Shown: positions 41,358-50,883 of the stretch, in pieces | How positions within the stretch are numbered: the first letter of the stretch is position 1 | Layout of the letters: each line of letters opens with the position of its first letter | Source of the DNA: Choricystis sp. odSpoLacu1 | Taxonomy: Eukaryota > Chlorophyta > Trebouxiophyceae | Direction of reading: 5' to 3' | Length of the DNA stretch: 64,000 nucleotides | NCBI GenBank assembly: GCA_958009055.1 | Contig: OY253661.1 | Location: 248,001 to 312,000, forward strand | Notes under the pieces: model-generated | The model's database searches: none | Seen by the model: the letters and a program-made list of their open reading frames with translations, nothing else | What the model was told of the DNA's origin: nothing | Program-made: the position numbers and the translations under genes

Positions 41358-43832
41358 ATGCCGCCCCTCCACCTGCGCCTCGCTCCCGGCCCCCTGGCCG
41401 GCGATGACGGCGTGCGGGCCCGCGTGTGGCTGCCCCCTCAAGACATGATGGTGGCGGGTCTGAAGGCGGGGGCCTTGGTGGCGGTTTGCAGCGGGGACGG
41501 AGCGCCGTCGTCGCCACCACCGCACGCTGCCGACGCGTGGCCCTCGCCCAAGCTGCAGCGTGGGGCGGGGGTCGTCAGTCGAGCTCTGGCTGCCTCGCTG
41601 GATGTGGGCGACGACGGCGGCACGGTGGCTGTGTCGCCTCTGGCCGCGGCGGTCGCGGCCGCCGCGGCGGCGCCCGCGGTGTCCCTCACCCTTGCCCCTG
41701 CGAACGCTGCCGCGGCGGCCTCGCTCACAGGGCCGCGCGCGACCGCTGCTGTGGCTGCTCTGATTGCTCGCAGGGCGACAGGGCGCGCCCTGGGGCGCGG
41801 CAACACGGTGGTGGTGCCGCTGGCTGGGCGGGCGGCGCGGTTCTCCGTCGCCTCGTGTGGCGCAGGCGCCGCCACGTGGGCGCCCGCCACCGTCACCCAC
41901 GACACCATGGTCACGGTGGCATCAAGTGACAGTGCGGCTGCCACCGCTGCCGCTGCCGCGTCCGACGACGACGACGATGGCGAAGGGCCGGCCCTGGGCT
42001 CCGCTGCGGCTGCAGCCGCGACCGCCGCGGCCGCCGCAGTCGGCGGCGGCCCCACCGGCCCCGCCGCCCGGGCGGCCGCCCGCGCAGCAGCCGCCGGCGC
42101 GTCCGCGCTGGCGATGGGCCGCCCCCTCCTGGCGGGCGTGGAGGCGGCATCGACAGCCCTCGACGCGGCTGCTGCGCTCCCGCTCGCCCGCCCCGACCTC
42201 TTTCGTCGTTACGGTCTCCCCCCTCCCGCCGGCATCCTGCTGCACGGTCCTCCTGGGACGGGCAAGACTGCTCTGGCCCGGGACGCGGCCGCAGCGGCGG
42301 GTGTCGCCTTCTTTGCAGTGGGAGGGCCGGACGTCGTCTCCGCCGACGCGGGCGCCTCGGAGGCCGGCCTGCGCGGCGTGTTCGCCGCCGCCGCCGCCGC
42401 CGCCCCCGCCATCGTGTTCCTGGATGAAGTGGACGCCTTGGCCCCGGCCCCCGACGGCGCGGCTGGCAAGTCGGCCGCTGCTGCAGCCGCGGGCGGCGCG
42501 AGCGGCGGCGCGGGAGGCGCGGCCGCCGCGTCGGCGCGCCTGGTGGCTGCGTTGGCCGCCGAATTGGATGCCTGCCCGTCCCGCCGCGTCGTCGTGGTGG
42601 CTGCATCTAATCGGCCGGACGCGTTGCATCCCTCCCTGCGCCGCCCGGGGCGCCTGGACAGTGAGGTGTGTGTTGGCGCACCGACCGCGGCCGCGCGGCG
42701 CGCCATTTTGAGAGCACACCTCTCCCGCGTGCCCGCGTCGGCGACCGCGTCCCTCCCGGACGCCGTCGTTCACGCCCTGGCGGATGCGGCGCACGGGTTT
42801 GTGGGGGCCGACCTGGCGGCGTTGGTGCGGGAGGCGGGGCTGTGCGCGCTGAGGCGAGTGGTGGCGGCGCAGGGTGCGGGTGGCGACGCCCCCACCCCCA
42901 CCCTCACACCCGCCGACCTGGCCGCCGCCCGGCGCTCCGTGCGCCCGTCCGCCATGCGGTCCATCACCCTGGCCCTGCCCCCCGCGTCCTGGACCGATGT
43001 GGGGGGCCAGGCCGCCGCCAAGGCGGCCCTGGCGGAAGCTCTGGCCGCCGCTGGCGACCCCGCCGCCGCGGCCGCCGCCGCTGCCGTCGGCGCCCGCCCC
43101 CCCGCCGGCATCCTGCTGTATGGCCCCCCCGGCTGCTCCAAAACCCTGCTCGCCCGCGCTGCAGCCACCGAGGGTGGCCGCAACTTTTTTGGCGTCAAAG
43201 CGGGGGAGCTGCTCGCGCCCTGGGTCGGCGACTCTGAAAAAGCGGTGGCCTCCCTCTTTGCGTCGGCCAGGGCGGCCGCCCCCTCGGTCGTCTTCTTTGA
43301 CGAGGTGGACGGCCTGGCCCCTCCCCGCGACGGCGGTGGCGGCGGCGGTGGAGGGGGTGCCGCGTGCGCGCGCGTCGCGGCGCAGCTGCTCGTCGAACTC
43401 GACTCGGGCGCGCGTGCAGCCTCCGCCCACCGCCGAGCCGACGTGCTCGTCGTGGCCGCCACCAACCGCCCCGACCGCGTCGACCCCGCCCTGCTGCGGC
43501 CGGGCCGGTTTGATCGGCGGCTGCACGTGCGGCCGCCGGTGAGTGAGGGCGACCGGGCAGAGGTGTTGGCAGCTACCGCGCGTGGTGTGCCGCTGGCGCC
43601 AGATGTGGACTTGGCGACCATAGCTGCCTCCACACCAGGGTTCACGGGGGCCGACCTGGCGGCGGTTGTGCGGGGCGCGTGCCTGGCGGCAGTTGAAGAG
43701 GGCGACGCAGGCGCCGACGCGGTGGGCGGGCGCCACTTCCAGGCTGCCCTCGCCACGGCTGCACCGTCGCCGCCGCCGCCACCCGAGCTTGCTGCCATGT
43801 ATGACGCGTTTGAGAGGACGGGGGGTGCGTGA
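41358..43832 (+). CDS. CIP111: AFG2/SPATA5/CIP111-type double AAA+ ATPase
   Basis: CDC48-related ATPase that in yeast (Afg2/Drg1) releases Rlp24 during 60S maturation. Single exon of 824 residues. A variable N-domain is followed by D1: Walker A GPPGTGKTALARD, Walker B IVFLDEVDAL, sensor SNRPDAL, RRPGRLD. The linker RPSAMRSI leads into D2: WTDVGGQAAAK, Walker A GPPGCSKTLLARA (the GCSKT form is typical of this subfamily), GELLAPWVGDSEKAV, VVFFDEVDGL, ATNRPDRVDPALLRPGRFDRRL. The D1 domain carries an Ala/Gly insert after Walker B. The start codon is reached after an A9 run. Confidence 0.9.
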   Translation: MPPLHLRLAPGPLAGDDGVRARVWLPPQDMMVAGLKAGALVAVCSGDGAPSSPPPHAADAWPSPKLQRGAGVVSRALAASLDVGDDGGTVAVSPLAAAVAAAAAAPAVSLTLAPANAAAAASLTGPRATAAVAALIARRATGRALGRGNTVVVPLAGRAARFSVASCGAGAATWAPATVTHDTMVTVASSDSAAATAAAAASDDDDDGEGPALGSAAAAAATAAAAAVGGGPTGPAARAAARAAAAGASALAMGRPLLAGVEAASTALDAAAALPLARPDLFRRYGLPPPAGILLHGPPGTGKTALARDAAAAAGVAFFAVGGPDVVSADAGASEAGLRGVFAAAAAAAPAIVFLDEVDALAPAPDGAAGKSAAAAAAGGASGGAGGAAAASARLVAALAAELDACPSRRVVVVAASNRPDALHPSLRRPGRLDSEVCVGAPTAAARRAILRAHLSRVPASATASLPDAVVHALADAAHGFVGADLAALVREAGLCALRRVVAAQGAGGDAPTPTLTPADLAAARRSVRPSAMRSITLALPPASWTDVGGQAAAKAALAEALAAAGDPAAAAAAAAVGARPPAGILLYGPPGCSKTLLARAAATEGGRNFFGVKAGELLAPWVGDSEKAVASLFASARAAAPSVVFFDEVDGLAPPRDGGGGGGGGGAACARVAAQLLVELDSGARAASAHRRADVLVVAATNRPDRVDPALLRPGRFDRRLHVRPPVSEGDRAEVLAATARGVPLAPDVDLATIAASTPGFTGADLAAVVRGACLAAVEEGDAGADAVGGRHFQAALATAAPSPPPPPELAAMYDAFERTGGA

Positions 43833-44009
43833 TCTGTGTTTTGTTTTGTGTCTGTCGCGTTGATTGTTTTTCGTTGAACACACCGCGGTCTCTCTCGTCT
43901 TCGTTCAGAACAATGTTTCGCTGTGTGAGTGCCCAGCACCGCGTTCGCTTTCCGACCTCAGAGAATCGGAAACAACACACACAACCCCCCACAATGAGCG
44001 CTCTCTTGC

Positions 44010-45141
44010 TCACGCCGCGACTGGTGCCACCACACTCTCCAAGCTGGCCGTCCGCCGCCCCCGCCGCCCCCGCCCCGCAGCCGCCACTGTCTCCACAAAC
44101 GCAGCCTCCAGCGTGCGCGATCCATAGGCGTCCCCCACAGCATCGTGGGTGGCTGAATACAAAACAAAGCGCGCGCCGTCGGCCAGTGCGGCTGCAGCCG
44201 GCCACACGGCGCCCAGCACACGCGCCACAGGCGCCACCACTTTCAACGGCCACAGGCGGCGCGCCTTGATGGAGGTGGCAGGATCGCGCCCTGTGACCCT
44301 GCACGCGAGTTCAGCCATGCCGCGCAGCGTGAAGACTTCGGGGCCGCCGACTGGGAGCTCCCTGTTGGTCGTCCCCCCTTCATCGATGCACTCACGAATC
44401 AGGGTGGCCGCATCAACCCGATCGGATTGATGCGGGGGGCGCCGCCCCGCCGCCGCCCCGGGGCGGCCGGCGAGCAGGGGGTCGACGAGCCAGCCGGCCA
44501 TGTCCTTGAAGTAGGCGGTTGGGCGCACGATTGCGAATGCGGCGCCCGCGGCCCTTGCCTCAGACGTAATGACGTCCACGGCTTGTTCCTTGGCCTCGGA
44601 TATTGGCTCCATGTGGCGGGAGGCGCGGCCTTCATAGGTGGCCACCAAAACGAACGTCAACACTTTCGCAGCTGCCGCCTCCCGCCACACAGCGATGGAG
44701 CCATCCCGGTCCACCGTCCACACAGAGCCGTCCGTCTTGCGAAAATCGCGCACGCCCAGGGCGGAGACGACGGCGCGCGCGCCGTCGCAGCAGCCGCGCA
44801 GGGTGGCGGGGTTGGTGACGTCTCCATACCAAATCTCCGCCCCCGCCTGCTGCAGCTTGTGGGCGGCGGAGGCGGTGGACGGTCGGTTGGGGCACACGAC
44901 GGCGCGTACGGCGTAGCCTGACGACAGGAGTTCTGTAGGCCCAGGCACAGGGGGTAGGGATGGAGGGTCAGGGAGGGTCAGGGGAAGGGGGGCGGGTGAG
45001 AAAGTGTGGTGATGATGACCGCCCTTGGCGCCCACACCGTGTGTTTGTGCGTGCAAATCATTTTCTCTCACCTTGCACGCACGCCCCACCGATGTGCCCT
45101 GTCGCGCCCGCGACGACGACGACGTCGCGGCGGGGAGGCAT
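44010..45141 (-). CDS. Atypical SDR, NAD(P)-binding (NmrA/divinyl reductase-like)
   Basis: Exon 1 (45141-45072) encodes MPPRRDVVVVAGATGHIGG, the Rossmann glycine motif GATGxxG. Exon 2 (44932-44010) joins in phase and continues ELLSSGYAVRAVV, IWYGDVTNPATL, VVSALG, then EAKEQAVDVI and AFAIVRPTAYFKDMAGW, which recalls the RPTAFFKSLGG of divinyl chlorophyllide reductase, and ELPVGGPEVFTLRGMAEL. The typical downstream motif of that enzyme (CKPISE) is not seen, so a relative acting on another substrate is as likely. The N-terminus has no clear transit peptide from the chosen start. Confidence 0.65.
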
Positions 45142-45337
45142 TGAGCGCGGCGCGATGCGCACACAGTGTGTCCTCTCTCTCACGCTGTCCACGCCCGCAC
45201 ACACACCGCGTGTGTGTGTGTGTGGATGATGGCGTGTGTCGAGGCCTGGCGACAGAGGCGCGCGCGTGGAAAAAGAGGATGTTGTGAAGCGAAAGAAAAA
45301 CTCTTCAGTCGCTCGACGCCGTTGTTCGCGGAACGGC

Positions 45338-46087
45338 ATGCGGGCCACCGCCCCCCCCGCCAACACGCGCACGCCGCCGTGCGTGTCGACACACACACGA
45401 CGACCTCGCTCTCGCCTCCGCGCTGCCGCGCTGCCACCCGCCCACCGCGCCGCGGCCGACGCGCTGGTCGCGCGCCTCGCCTCCCTCCCCGGCGCCGGCG
45501 CCGCAGCAGCGCACACTTTTGGAGCAGATGGTGAAGCTCTAACGACCGCCCTCCAACACTTGGGTGACCTGCTGGGCTCGGACGACGCTGTGGCTGCCGC
45601 CCTAGCTGCCGCACGCTCGCAACCCTCGCTGCTGCTGCTGCGGCGCGACGTGCTAGCCGATCGCCTCATCGCCCTGCGCACCGCCCTGCCCCCCACCGCT
45701 GACGCGGCCGCCATCGCGCGGCTGGGGCCGTGGCTGCTGTTGGAGGCGGATCCGGGGGAGGTGGCGCGAGGGGCTATTGCAAGGATGGCATCATTAATGC
45801 CTGGTGTTGGCCCCGACGCGCTGTGTGGGCGGCTGGCGGCGGGGGGGACGACGTGGCTCAGTTTCAGTGACGTGGCCCAGAGTTTGGTGAGGGCGGGCGG
45901 GCGCGGGAAGGGTAGTGGTGTGTGCAGGAGGTGGTTGGTGATTTTGTTGTTGGCGCCCCCAGGTTTACAATTTTTGTTTTCAAGGGCCGCTGGACAGGAT
46001 TTTAGAGAGGGACAGAACACACACTGTGGCATCGCACTCGAGTTGGGACGGATTCAAGCGTATGTCGAAACCGGAGGCGGGGACTGA
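45338..46087 (+). CDS. Possible mTERF-like organellar protein; 3' end uncertain
   Basis: The start at 45338 gives an Arg/Thr/Pro-rich organelle-type leader, then helical repeats: ALQHLGDLLG, ALAAARSQPSLLLLRRDVLADRLIALRTALPP, GPWLLLEADPGEVARGAIARM. The spacing of PSLLLL and PWLLL in successive units is like mTERF repeats, but the match is weak. A GTGAGG donor at 45887 and CCCCCAG acceptor at 45962 would remove 76 bp in phase and continue VYNFCFQGPLDRIL. Without splicing the frame ends at 46087. The spliced frame runs into the next gene, so the true stop is unresolved. Confidence 0.4.
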   Translation: MRATAPPANTRTPPCVSTHTRRPRSRLRAAALPPAHRAAADALVARLASLPGAGAAAAHTFGADGEALTTALQHLGDLLGSDDAVAAALAAARSQPSLLLLRRDVLADRLIALRTALPPTADAAAIARLGPWLLLEADPGEVARGAIARMASLMPGVGPDALCGRLAAGGTTWLSFSDVAQSLVRAGGRGKGSGVCRRWLVILLLAPPGLQFLFSRAAGQDFREGQNTHCGIALELGRIQAYVETGGGD

Positions 46088-46153
46088 AGAAACAACCTCG
46101 TCACTAGACGTCGGCATTTCCTCCCCGCCGCGCCCCGCCCTCCCTCCCTCTCC

Positions 46154-46891
46154 ATGCAGCGCGCCGCCTCTCGCGCTGCCCAGCAGGCGGTGCGTGCGGT
46201 CAGCGCGCGTTGCAGCGCACGCGCGGCCGGAGCCGCCGGCGCTGGTCGCGACGACGGCGACAATGCTGCGCCGACCCCGCGCGCCACCAAGCGAAAACGC
46301 GCCCGCAAACCCGCCGACCCCTCCCACCCCGCCTCCGCCTGGGACCCCGCCCCCGAGGTGGCGGCCGCAGCCGCCGCCCCCCTGCGCGCCGCCCTGCTGG
46401 CTGAGACGGCGGCGGCCGCTCTGCTGGCGGGCGCGCGCGCGGTGCGCGGGCCGCGCCGCGACGCAGCATTGTATGAGGACGACCAGGAGGCTCGCTTGAA
46501 GACGGCGTCACACCTGGCAGCAGCGGCGGGTGTCCGCCCCAGCGCGCTGACCCCGCTGGCGTCGGCTGCCGCCGCCGCCGCGGGCATCGCGGCAGCGCTG
46601 GCACCGCCCGCCGCGCGCGCCGCGCTGGCCGCTGGTTTTGTTGAGGCCGCGGTCGGCACCTACAACGCGGCCCTGGCCTCCCTCCGCACTGCCGGCGTGG
46701 CGGACGCGGATGGAGGGCCCGAGCTGCGGGCCGCCCTGGTCGCACTGCGCGACGCCGACCGCCTGCCAGATGACCCGCGCGCGGCGGCGCCGTCCACCGA
46801 CAACGACCCGCTGGCCTCCGCGGCGGCCGCTCTGGAGACGACGGCGCGCACTGCGGCGGGGGCGGTGCTGCGGGCGAGCGAGACGGTGTGA
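46154..46891 (+). CDS. COQ7-like protein lacking several di-iron ligands
   Basis: Single exon of 245 residues with an Arg/Ala presequence (MQRAASRAAQQAVRAVSAR), then KRKRARK. The body aligns by eye with the ubiquinone hydroxylase COQ7: LLAETAAAALLAGARAV for the GEVGAxxIYxGQ helix, DDQEARLKTASHL for the ExxH helix, GVRPSALTPL (near-identical to the family VRPSLLTPLW), FVEAAVGTYNAAL for the AVExxIxxHYNxQL helix and ALRDADRLPDD for the FRDDELEHLD helix. Three Glu positions remain, but both ExxH histidines and the last Glu are replaced (EARL, DRLP), so an intact di-iron site is unlikely. Either a non-catalytic paralogue or a coincidental Ala-rich helical protein. I favour the first. Confidence 0.5.
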   Translation: MQRAASRAAQQAVRAVSARCSARAAGAAGAGRDDGDNAAPTPRATKRKRARKPADPSHPASAWDPAPEVAAAAAAPLRAALLAETAAAALLAGARAVRGPRRDAALYEDDQEARLKTASHLAAAAGVRPSALTPLASAAAAAAGIAAALAPPAARAALAAGFVEAAVGTYNAALASLRTAGVADADGGPELRAALVALRDADRLPDDPRAAAPSTDNDPLASAAAALETTARTAAGAVLRASETV

Positions 46892-46901
46892 TATGAGAGT
46901 A

Positions 46902-46906
46902 TGTAA
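46902..46906 (+). promoter_or_regulatory. Candidate TGTAA polyadenylation signal
   Basis: TGTAA 11 bp after the stop codon of the COQ7-like gene, followed by AT-rich sequence. Convergent with the AP2 gene, whose stop is 100 bp away. Confidence 0.4.
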
Positions 46907-46991
46907 AATTAATCGCGTTTTTTGTTGTTGTTTTGTGCGCTCTTTTGAACCACACACACACACCCTCTCTTTCTCTCACACACGCATCCAC

Positions 46992-47684
46992 TCATTCATC
47001 TCCAAAGTTCAGGTCGGCGGCGCCGCAGTCGCGGGCAATAAAATCATAAGCCCGCGCCGCGCTCTCCGCGTCCTCAAACTCGCCGATGACATCTCCCCCC
47101 CACTCCGCCAGGTAGGCGCCCTTGGCGGACGACCAGCGCACGCCGTGGTAGGTCTTTTCACCTCGCCGGCGGCGGGGGCCGCCCAGGTCGCCCGCGGTGT
47201 AGCACTGCGTTTCGCGCACGTCGCGCTTGGAGGGGCCGCCCGGGCGCCCCGGGCGGCGGGCGGGGTCGGTGGTGGTGGGGTCGCTGCCGCCACCATACCC
47301 TCCACCCGCCGCTGGCGACGGCGCCCGGCGCGGTGACGGCGGTGGCGCCCGGCGCTGCGGCGCCAGACCGTCGCCCACCGACGCCAGCGCCGCCACCGCG
47401 GCCGCGGCCGCCGCCCCGGGGGATGCGGCCAGCCGTCGCGGCGGCGAGGGCGGCTTGGCCTCCACGGTCGGCGACGCCGGCGCCGCGGGCGGCGACGGCG
47501 ACGGCGGCCGCCGCGGCGGCGACGACGGGCGCGGCGGCAGGGGCGGTGGCGCCGGCACCAGCCCACACAGCGATGGCAGCAAGCCTGGGCCCAGGGGTGT
47601 GGCGTCTGGAGCGGCGGCTGCGGCGGCGGCGGCCAGCTGGCGCACGGCGTCCAGGTGGGGGAGCGGGTCGCGGGTTTCGGCCAT
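46992..47684 (-). CDS. Single AP2-domain transcription factor
   Basis: 230 residues, single exon, start at 47684. The N-terminal two thirds are Pro/Ala/Ser-rich. RRRRGEKTYHGVRWSSAKGAYLAEWGGDVIGEF... is an AP2/ERF-type DNA-binding domain: three strands with YHGVRW, then EDAESAARAYDFIARDCG helix and ADLNF. The second strand reads AEWGG where plant ERF proteins have AEIRD, and the domain sits at the extreme C-terminus. The CYTAGDLGG segment before it is unusual. The family is plant- and alga-enriched, often stress-related. Confidence 0.82.
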   Translation of the reverse strand: MAETRDPLPHLDAVRQLAAAAAAAAPDATPLGPGLLPSLCGLVPAPPPLPPRPSSPPRRPPSPSPPAAPASPTVEAKPPSPPRRLAASPGAAAAAAVAALASVGDGLAPQRRAPPPSPRRAPSPAAGGGYGGGSDPTTTDPARRPGRPGGPSKRDVRETQCYTAGDLGGPRRRRGEKTYHGVRWSSAKGAYLAEWGGDVIGEFEDAESAARAYDFIARDCGAADLNFGDE

Positions 47685-47894
47685 TTGCGGGGGGACGGTG
47701 GTCTCTCTCTCACTGCTGTGTTTTGTTGCAGCGCACACGCAGGTTCACACACACGCACATACAGTCGCGGGCACAGGGAGAGCGCGCGCGGGGGTGGAAA
47801 GAAACACCAAAACGAAAACCAATGTGACAGTCTCACAGCTCCCAAGACCGACCTCTGTTTTTGTCGGGGGGCCCGCGTCTTCCTCTCGGCCTGC

Positions 47895-48596
47895 ATGCCG
47901 CCCCCGCCGACACGCGGTCCCATGCTGCACCGCACTGTGGCGTCTTTGTGGCGTTCCGCCGGCGGTCCGCGGCGCCCGCCGACGTGCCACGTGCACCACT
48001 GTGTGGCGGCGAGCGCGGCACCGCCGCCGCCGCCGCCGCCGCCACCAGCCCAGCCCGCGGCCGCCTTCTCCCCCACGCCACATGCGACGGTGGCGGGCAC
48101 TCGCACCGACCTGGGCGTCGTGTTTGTGTCGCCCCAGATTCCCCAAAACACGGGCACAACGGCGCGCACGTGTGCCGCGACGCAGCTCTCGTTGACCCTG
48201 GTCGGCCCCAATTTGGGTTTCACCATCGACGACTCCCGCCTGAAACGGTCGGGCCTGGATTACTGGGGCAGCGTGGCGGGCGCTCAAAACAGCGAGTGGG
48301 CGGCGTTTGAGGCGGCTGCCGGGCCGCACGCGAGGTTCATCGCGTTCTCAACGAAAGGCACCGTCCACTACGCCACGCCTGGGTTGTATAAGCCACCCCC
48401 GGGAGGTACGACCTACCTCGTGTTTGGCAGCGAGACGGCGGGGTTGCCGCCGGAGGCGCACGCTGCGGCTGCCGCGCGCGGCGCGATCGTGACACTCCCC
48501 ATAGACAAAACGCACGTCCGGTCCTTGAATCTGGCGGTGTCGGCGGGCGTCGGCATCTATGAAGCGTTGCGCCAGTTGGATGGGGTGGGGGAGTGA
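47895..48596 (+). CDS. SPOUT-family tRNA 2'-O-methyltransferase, TrmL-like
   Basis: Knotted methyltransferase for the wobble 2'-O position of tRNA. Single exon. The 65-residue N-terminal extension with CHVHHC, a Pro run and PTPHATVAGT looks like a targeting peptide. The core has VVFVSPQIPQNTGTTARTCAATQLSLTLVGPNLGF, SRLKRSGLDYWGSV, FIAFSTKGTVHY, YLVFGSETAGLPPEAH, VTLPIDKTHVRSLNLAVSAGVGIYEALRQL, the full TrmL pattern with the SAM knot. A second Met at 47931 is an alternative start. Confidence 0.92.
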   Translation: MPPPPTRGPMLHRTVASLWRSAGGPRRPPTCHVHHCVAASAAPPPPPPPPPAQPAAAFSPTPHATVAGTRTDLGVVFVSPQIPQNTGTTARTCAATQLSLTLVGPNLGFTIDDSRLKRSGLDYWGSVAGAQNSEWAAFEAAAGPHARFIAFSTKGTVHYATPGLYKPPPGGTTYLVFGSETAGLPPEAHAAAAARGAIVTLPIDKTHVRSLNLAVSAGVGIYEALRQLDGVGE

Positions 48597-48601
48597 GAGC
48601 G

Positions 48602-48606
48602 TGTAA
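48602..48606 (+). promoter_or_regulatory. Candidate TGTAA polyadenylation signal
   Basis: TGTAA 5 bp after the TrmL-like stop codon and only about 50 bp before the start of the next gene, which would imply a very short 3' UTR. Confidence 0.4.
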
Positions 48607-48657
48607 AGAATGAAGACTCAGAACCCAGCCAGTTTTTCGCTGTTTCGCTCTCCCCCA

Positions 48658-49953
48658 ATGGACGCTCCCTCCTTCCTGTTGGTGGGCGAGGTGTCATGGT
48701 CTTACGACTGGGTGCACACTGTGGCCACGCTCTACGACGGCCAGGTGAGAGAAAGCCAGTGAGAGAGGGTGGCGTGAACTGCGAGCAAGCATTGCGTCGT
48801 CCGACCGAACCCGCGCCTCACCTCCCACCCACAGCTCGACTTCATCCTGCGCCCCTTGATCGGCTACTCGGCCGCCGACATTGCGGCAGCCGCTCCCCAC
48901 CTGCTGCCGTCGACGGCCCCTCCCCCCGTGGGCGTGATCCTGGTGCCCGCGCCGAGCGGCCCGCCCGCCCCGCCGGCCGCTGTGCTGGCTGCCGCCACAT
49001 CCCTGCTGGACGCGACGGGCGCCGGGTTTGGACTGGTGTACGGTGTGACCCTCCCTGGCGACGCTGTGGACGGGCGCATCATCCCGATCGCCGCGGCGCA
49101 GCCGTCCGAGTCGATCGGCAAGGACCTCTTCCTCCGCGCCCGGCTGCTCTCTGCTACCGTGCGGCGGTGCCTGCCCACCGCGGCCGAGTTTTCCGTGCCG
49201 GGCGACGCGGCCGCCTCCATCGTGGCGTGGCGGGGGAAGCCGCCGATCGCGGGCGCGTTTGCGCGCGGACCGGCCGCCGGACGCGCGAGCTACGCGCCCC
49301 GCCTCGCGCTCCGCGCCACCACACCCCACGCGCGCGACTGCGCCCTCCTCATCATTGACACCCAAAACTACAGTTGCCGCCCGTCCAGCCCGCTGTGGGC
49401 GGGGCGGGAGACGACGGCGGAGGGTGGTTACTTTTTTGGGCGCCTGGACACAGAGGTCGAAAAAAACTGGGTCGCCCTCGTCGCGGCCGCCCGCGCGTGC
49501 ATCCACGGCTGCGGCCCCAACGGCGCCATCCCCATCATCTACACCGTCATGGCCAGCAAGCAGGATGGTGGATCGGACGACGTGTGCCAAGACTACCGCA
49601 CGTCTGGCTTCATCGTCCCCGCTCGCAGCTGGGACGCGCAAGTCATTGCGTCGCTGCCGCCGCGCCGCAGTGACATAATCCTGGCCAAGGGGTCGTGCAA
49701 CGCGTTTGCTTCCTCCCCCCTGGACCACGCCCTGCGGTCGCTGGGGGTGAGGCACTGTGTCGTGGTTGGCGTCGTGGCAGACCAGTGTGTGTCTGCTGCC
49801 TGTGCGACCGCGGCTGATCTGAATTATGGGGTGACCTTTGTCACGGACGGTGTGGCCGCGCTGTCGGAGGGGCGGGAGCAGGCGGCGCGGGTGGCGATGG
49901 CTGGGTTCTGTCGAATGGTAAGCACGGCTCAGGTGGTGGGCGAGTGGAGTTAG
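48658..49953 (+). CDS. Isochorismatase-like hydrolase with N-terminal extension domain
   Basis: Cysteine hydrolase fold. Exon 1 (48658-48744, MDAPSFLLVGEVSWSYDW) and exon 2 (48835-49953) join in phase. The C-terminal 200 residues hold the catalytic triad of the family: Asp in CALLIIDTQNYSC, Lys in ILAKGSCNAFASS, Cys in VVADQCVSAACATAADLNYGV, with FVTDGVAALSEG. The first 180 residues form a separate domain (IGYSAADIAAAAPHLLPS, GVILVPAPSG, FGLVYGVTLPGD, IPIAAAQPSES) that I do not recognise. Substrate unknown; members include amidases and isochorismatases. Confidence 0.8.
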
Positions 49954-50054
49954 AAATCGGACAAAGGCAAAAGACACACACAAAGCAAAACAGAAAACAA
50001 GCCACCTCCTCCTCTCCCCTCTCATCACTCGCCGCGGCGCCGGGCCGCCGCGTT

Positions 50055-50714
50055 CTACGCAGCCGCTCCCGCCACGCAGGCAGCCAGGACGAAGGGCGAC
50101 ACGCCCAGCACCAGCCAGATGGCGGCGACGATCAGAGCGACGCGGCCCACCGCGGCCACCGCGTCGGCCGCCGCGCCGCGCGGCACGGCGGCCACAGCCC
50201 GGGCGGCGCGGCGGAAGGCACGCGTCACGGCCAGGTCGACCGGCTTGAGGGCGGCGAGCATGGGGAGGAGGGCGTCCCCCAACACGCGCTGCGTGTCGAG
50301 GGTCGAGTGCCACGCCGCCACCGCCATGGCGCCCGCCCCGGCTCGAGCATTGAGCAACATTGACCGCGCGAGGGCACGCACGCCGCCCGCTGCCGCCAGG
50401 CGGGCCGCCACGGCCTGCAGGCTGGGCGGCGACGGCGGCGATGACAGCGCGCCGGAAGGCGCGGTGGAGGGGGCGGGGGTCCTGGGGCCTTCGTCCACCC
50501 CGACGCGGTGCTTGTGTGTGTGGAGGGCGGGGTCGGGAGGGGGGGGGCGGCGGAGAGGGTGGAGGGGCTGGGGGGTGGGTTTTGGGGTGAGTCGGCGCCG
50601 ACTGCGTTTTTTCGGGTGGGCCCGAGTGAAGGCGAAACATGAAAGGAGTCTGGCCTGCCGCCACCCTGAAAATCCCGCTGGGGGGGGGGGCACGCTCCAG
50701 CTCACAGTGTCCAT
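50055..50714 (-). CDS. Unknown basic protein with C-terminal hydrophobic helices
   Basis: Open from a Met at 50714 to 50055. The N-terminal 80 residues are basic and Pro-rich and may include intron or leader. The likely folded part runs from SLQAVAARLAAAGGVRAL through AWHSTLDTQRVLGDALLPMLAAL, RAFRRAARAVAAVP, to a membrane helix (VALIVAAIWLVLGVSPFVLAACV) at the C-terminus, as in tail-anchored proteins. No family recognised. The 3' side converges on the isochorismatase gene. Confidence 0.4.
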   Translation of the reverse strand: MDTVSWSVPPPPAGFSGWRQARLLSCFAFTRAHPKKRSRRRLTPKPTPQPLHPLRRPPPPDPALHTHKHRVGVDEGPRTPAPSTAPSGALSSPPSPPSLQAVAARLAAAGGVRALARSMLLNARAGAGAMAVAAWHSTLDTQRVLGDALLPMLAALKPVDLAVTRAFRRAARAVAAVPRGAAADAVAAVGRVALIVAAIWLVLGVSPFVLAACVAGAAA

Positions 50715-50883
50715 GGCGTGTGGGTGTGTGGGGCGCGGGTGGGGGAGAGAAAAAGGAGGAAAGGAGGGGAGTGACGCGCCGGTGTTTTTCGTTTTTTTCT
50801 TGTTTCGTTTCTGTGTTTTTCAACAAACGCCCTACAGACGCACACAAAGAATTCGGTTTCAAAAAATAATGCATCCTCTCTCT

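Noticed and set aside
41922..43883. 653-residue open frame antisense to the AFG2 gene
   Set aside because: A GC-driven shadow frame with no domain features. The sense strand has complete AAA motifs.
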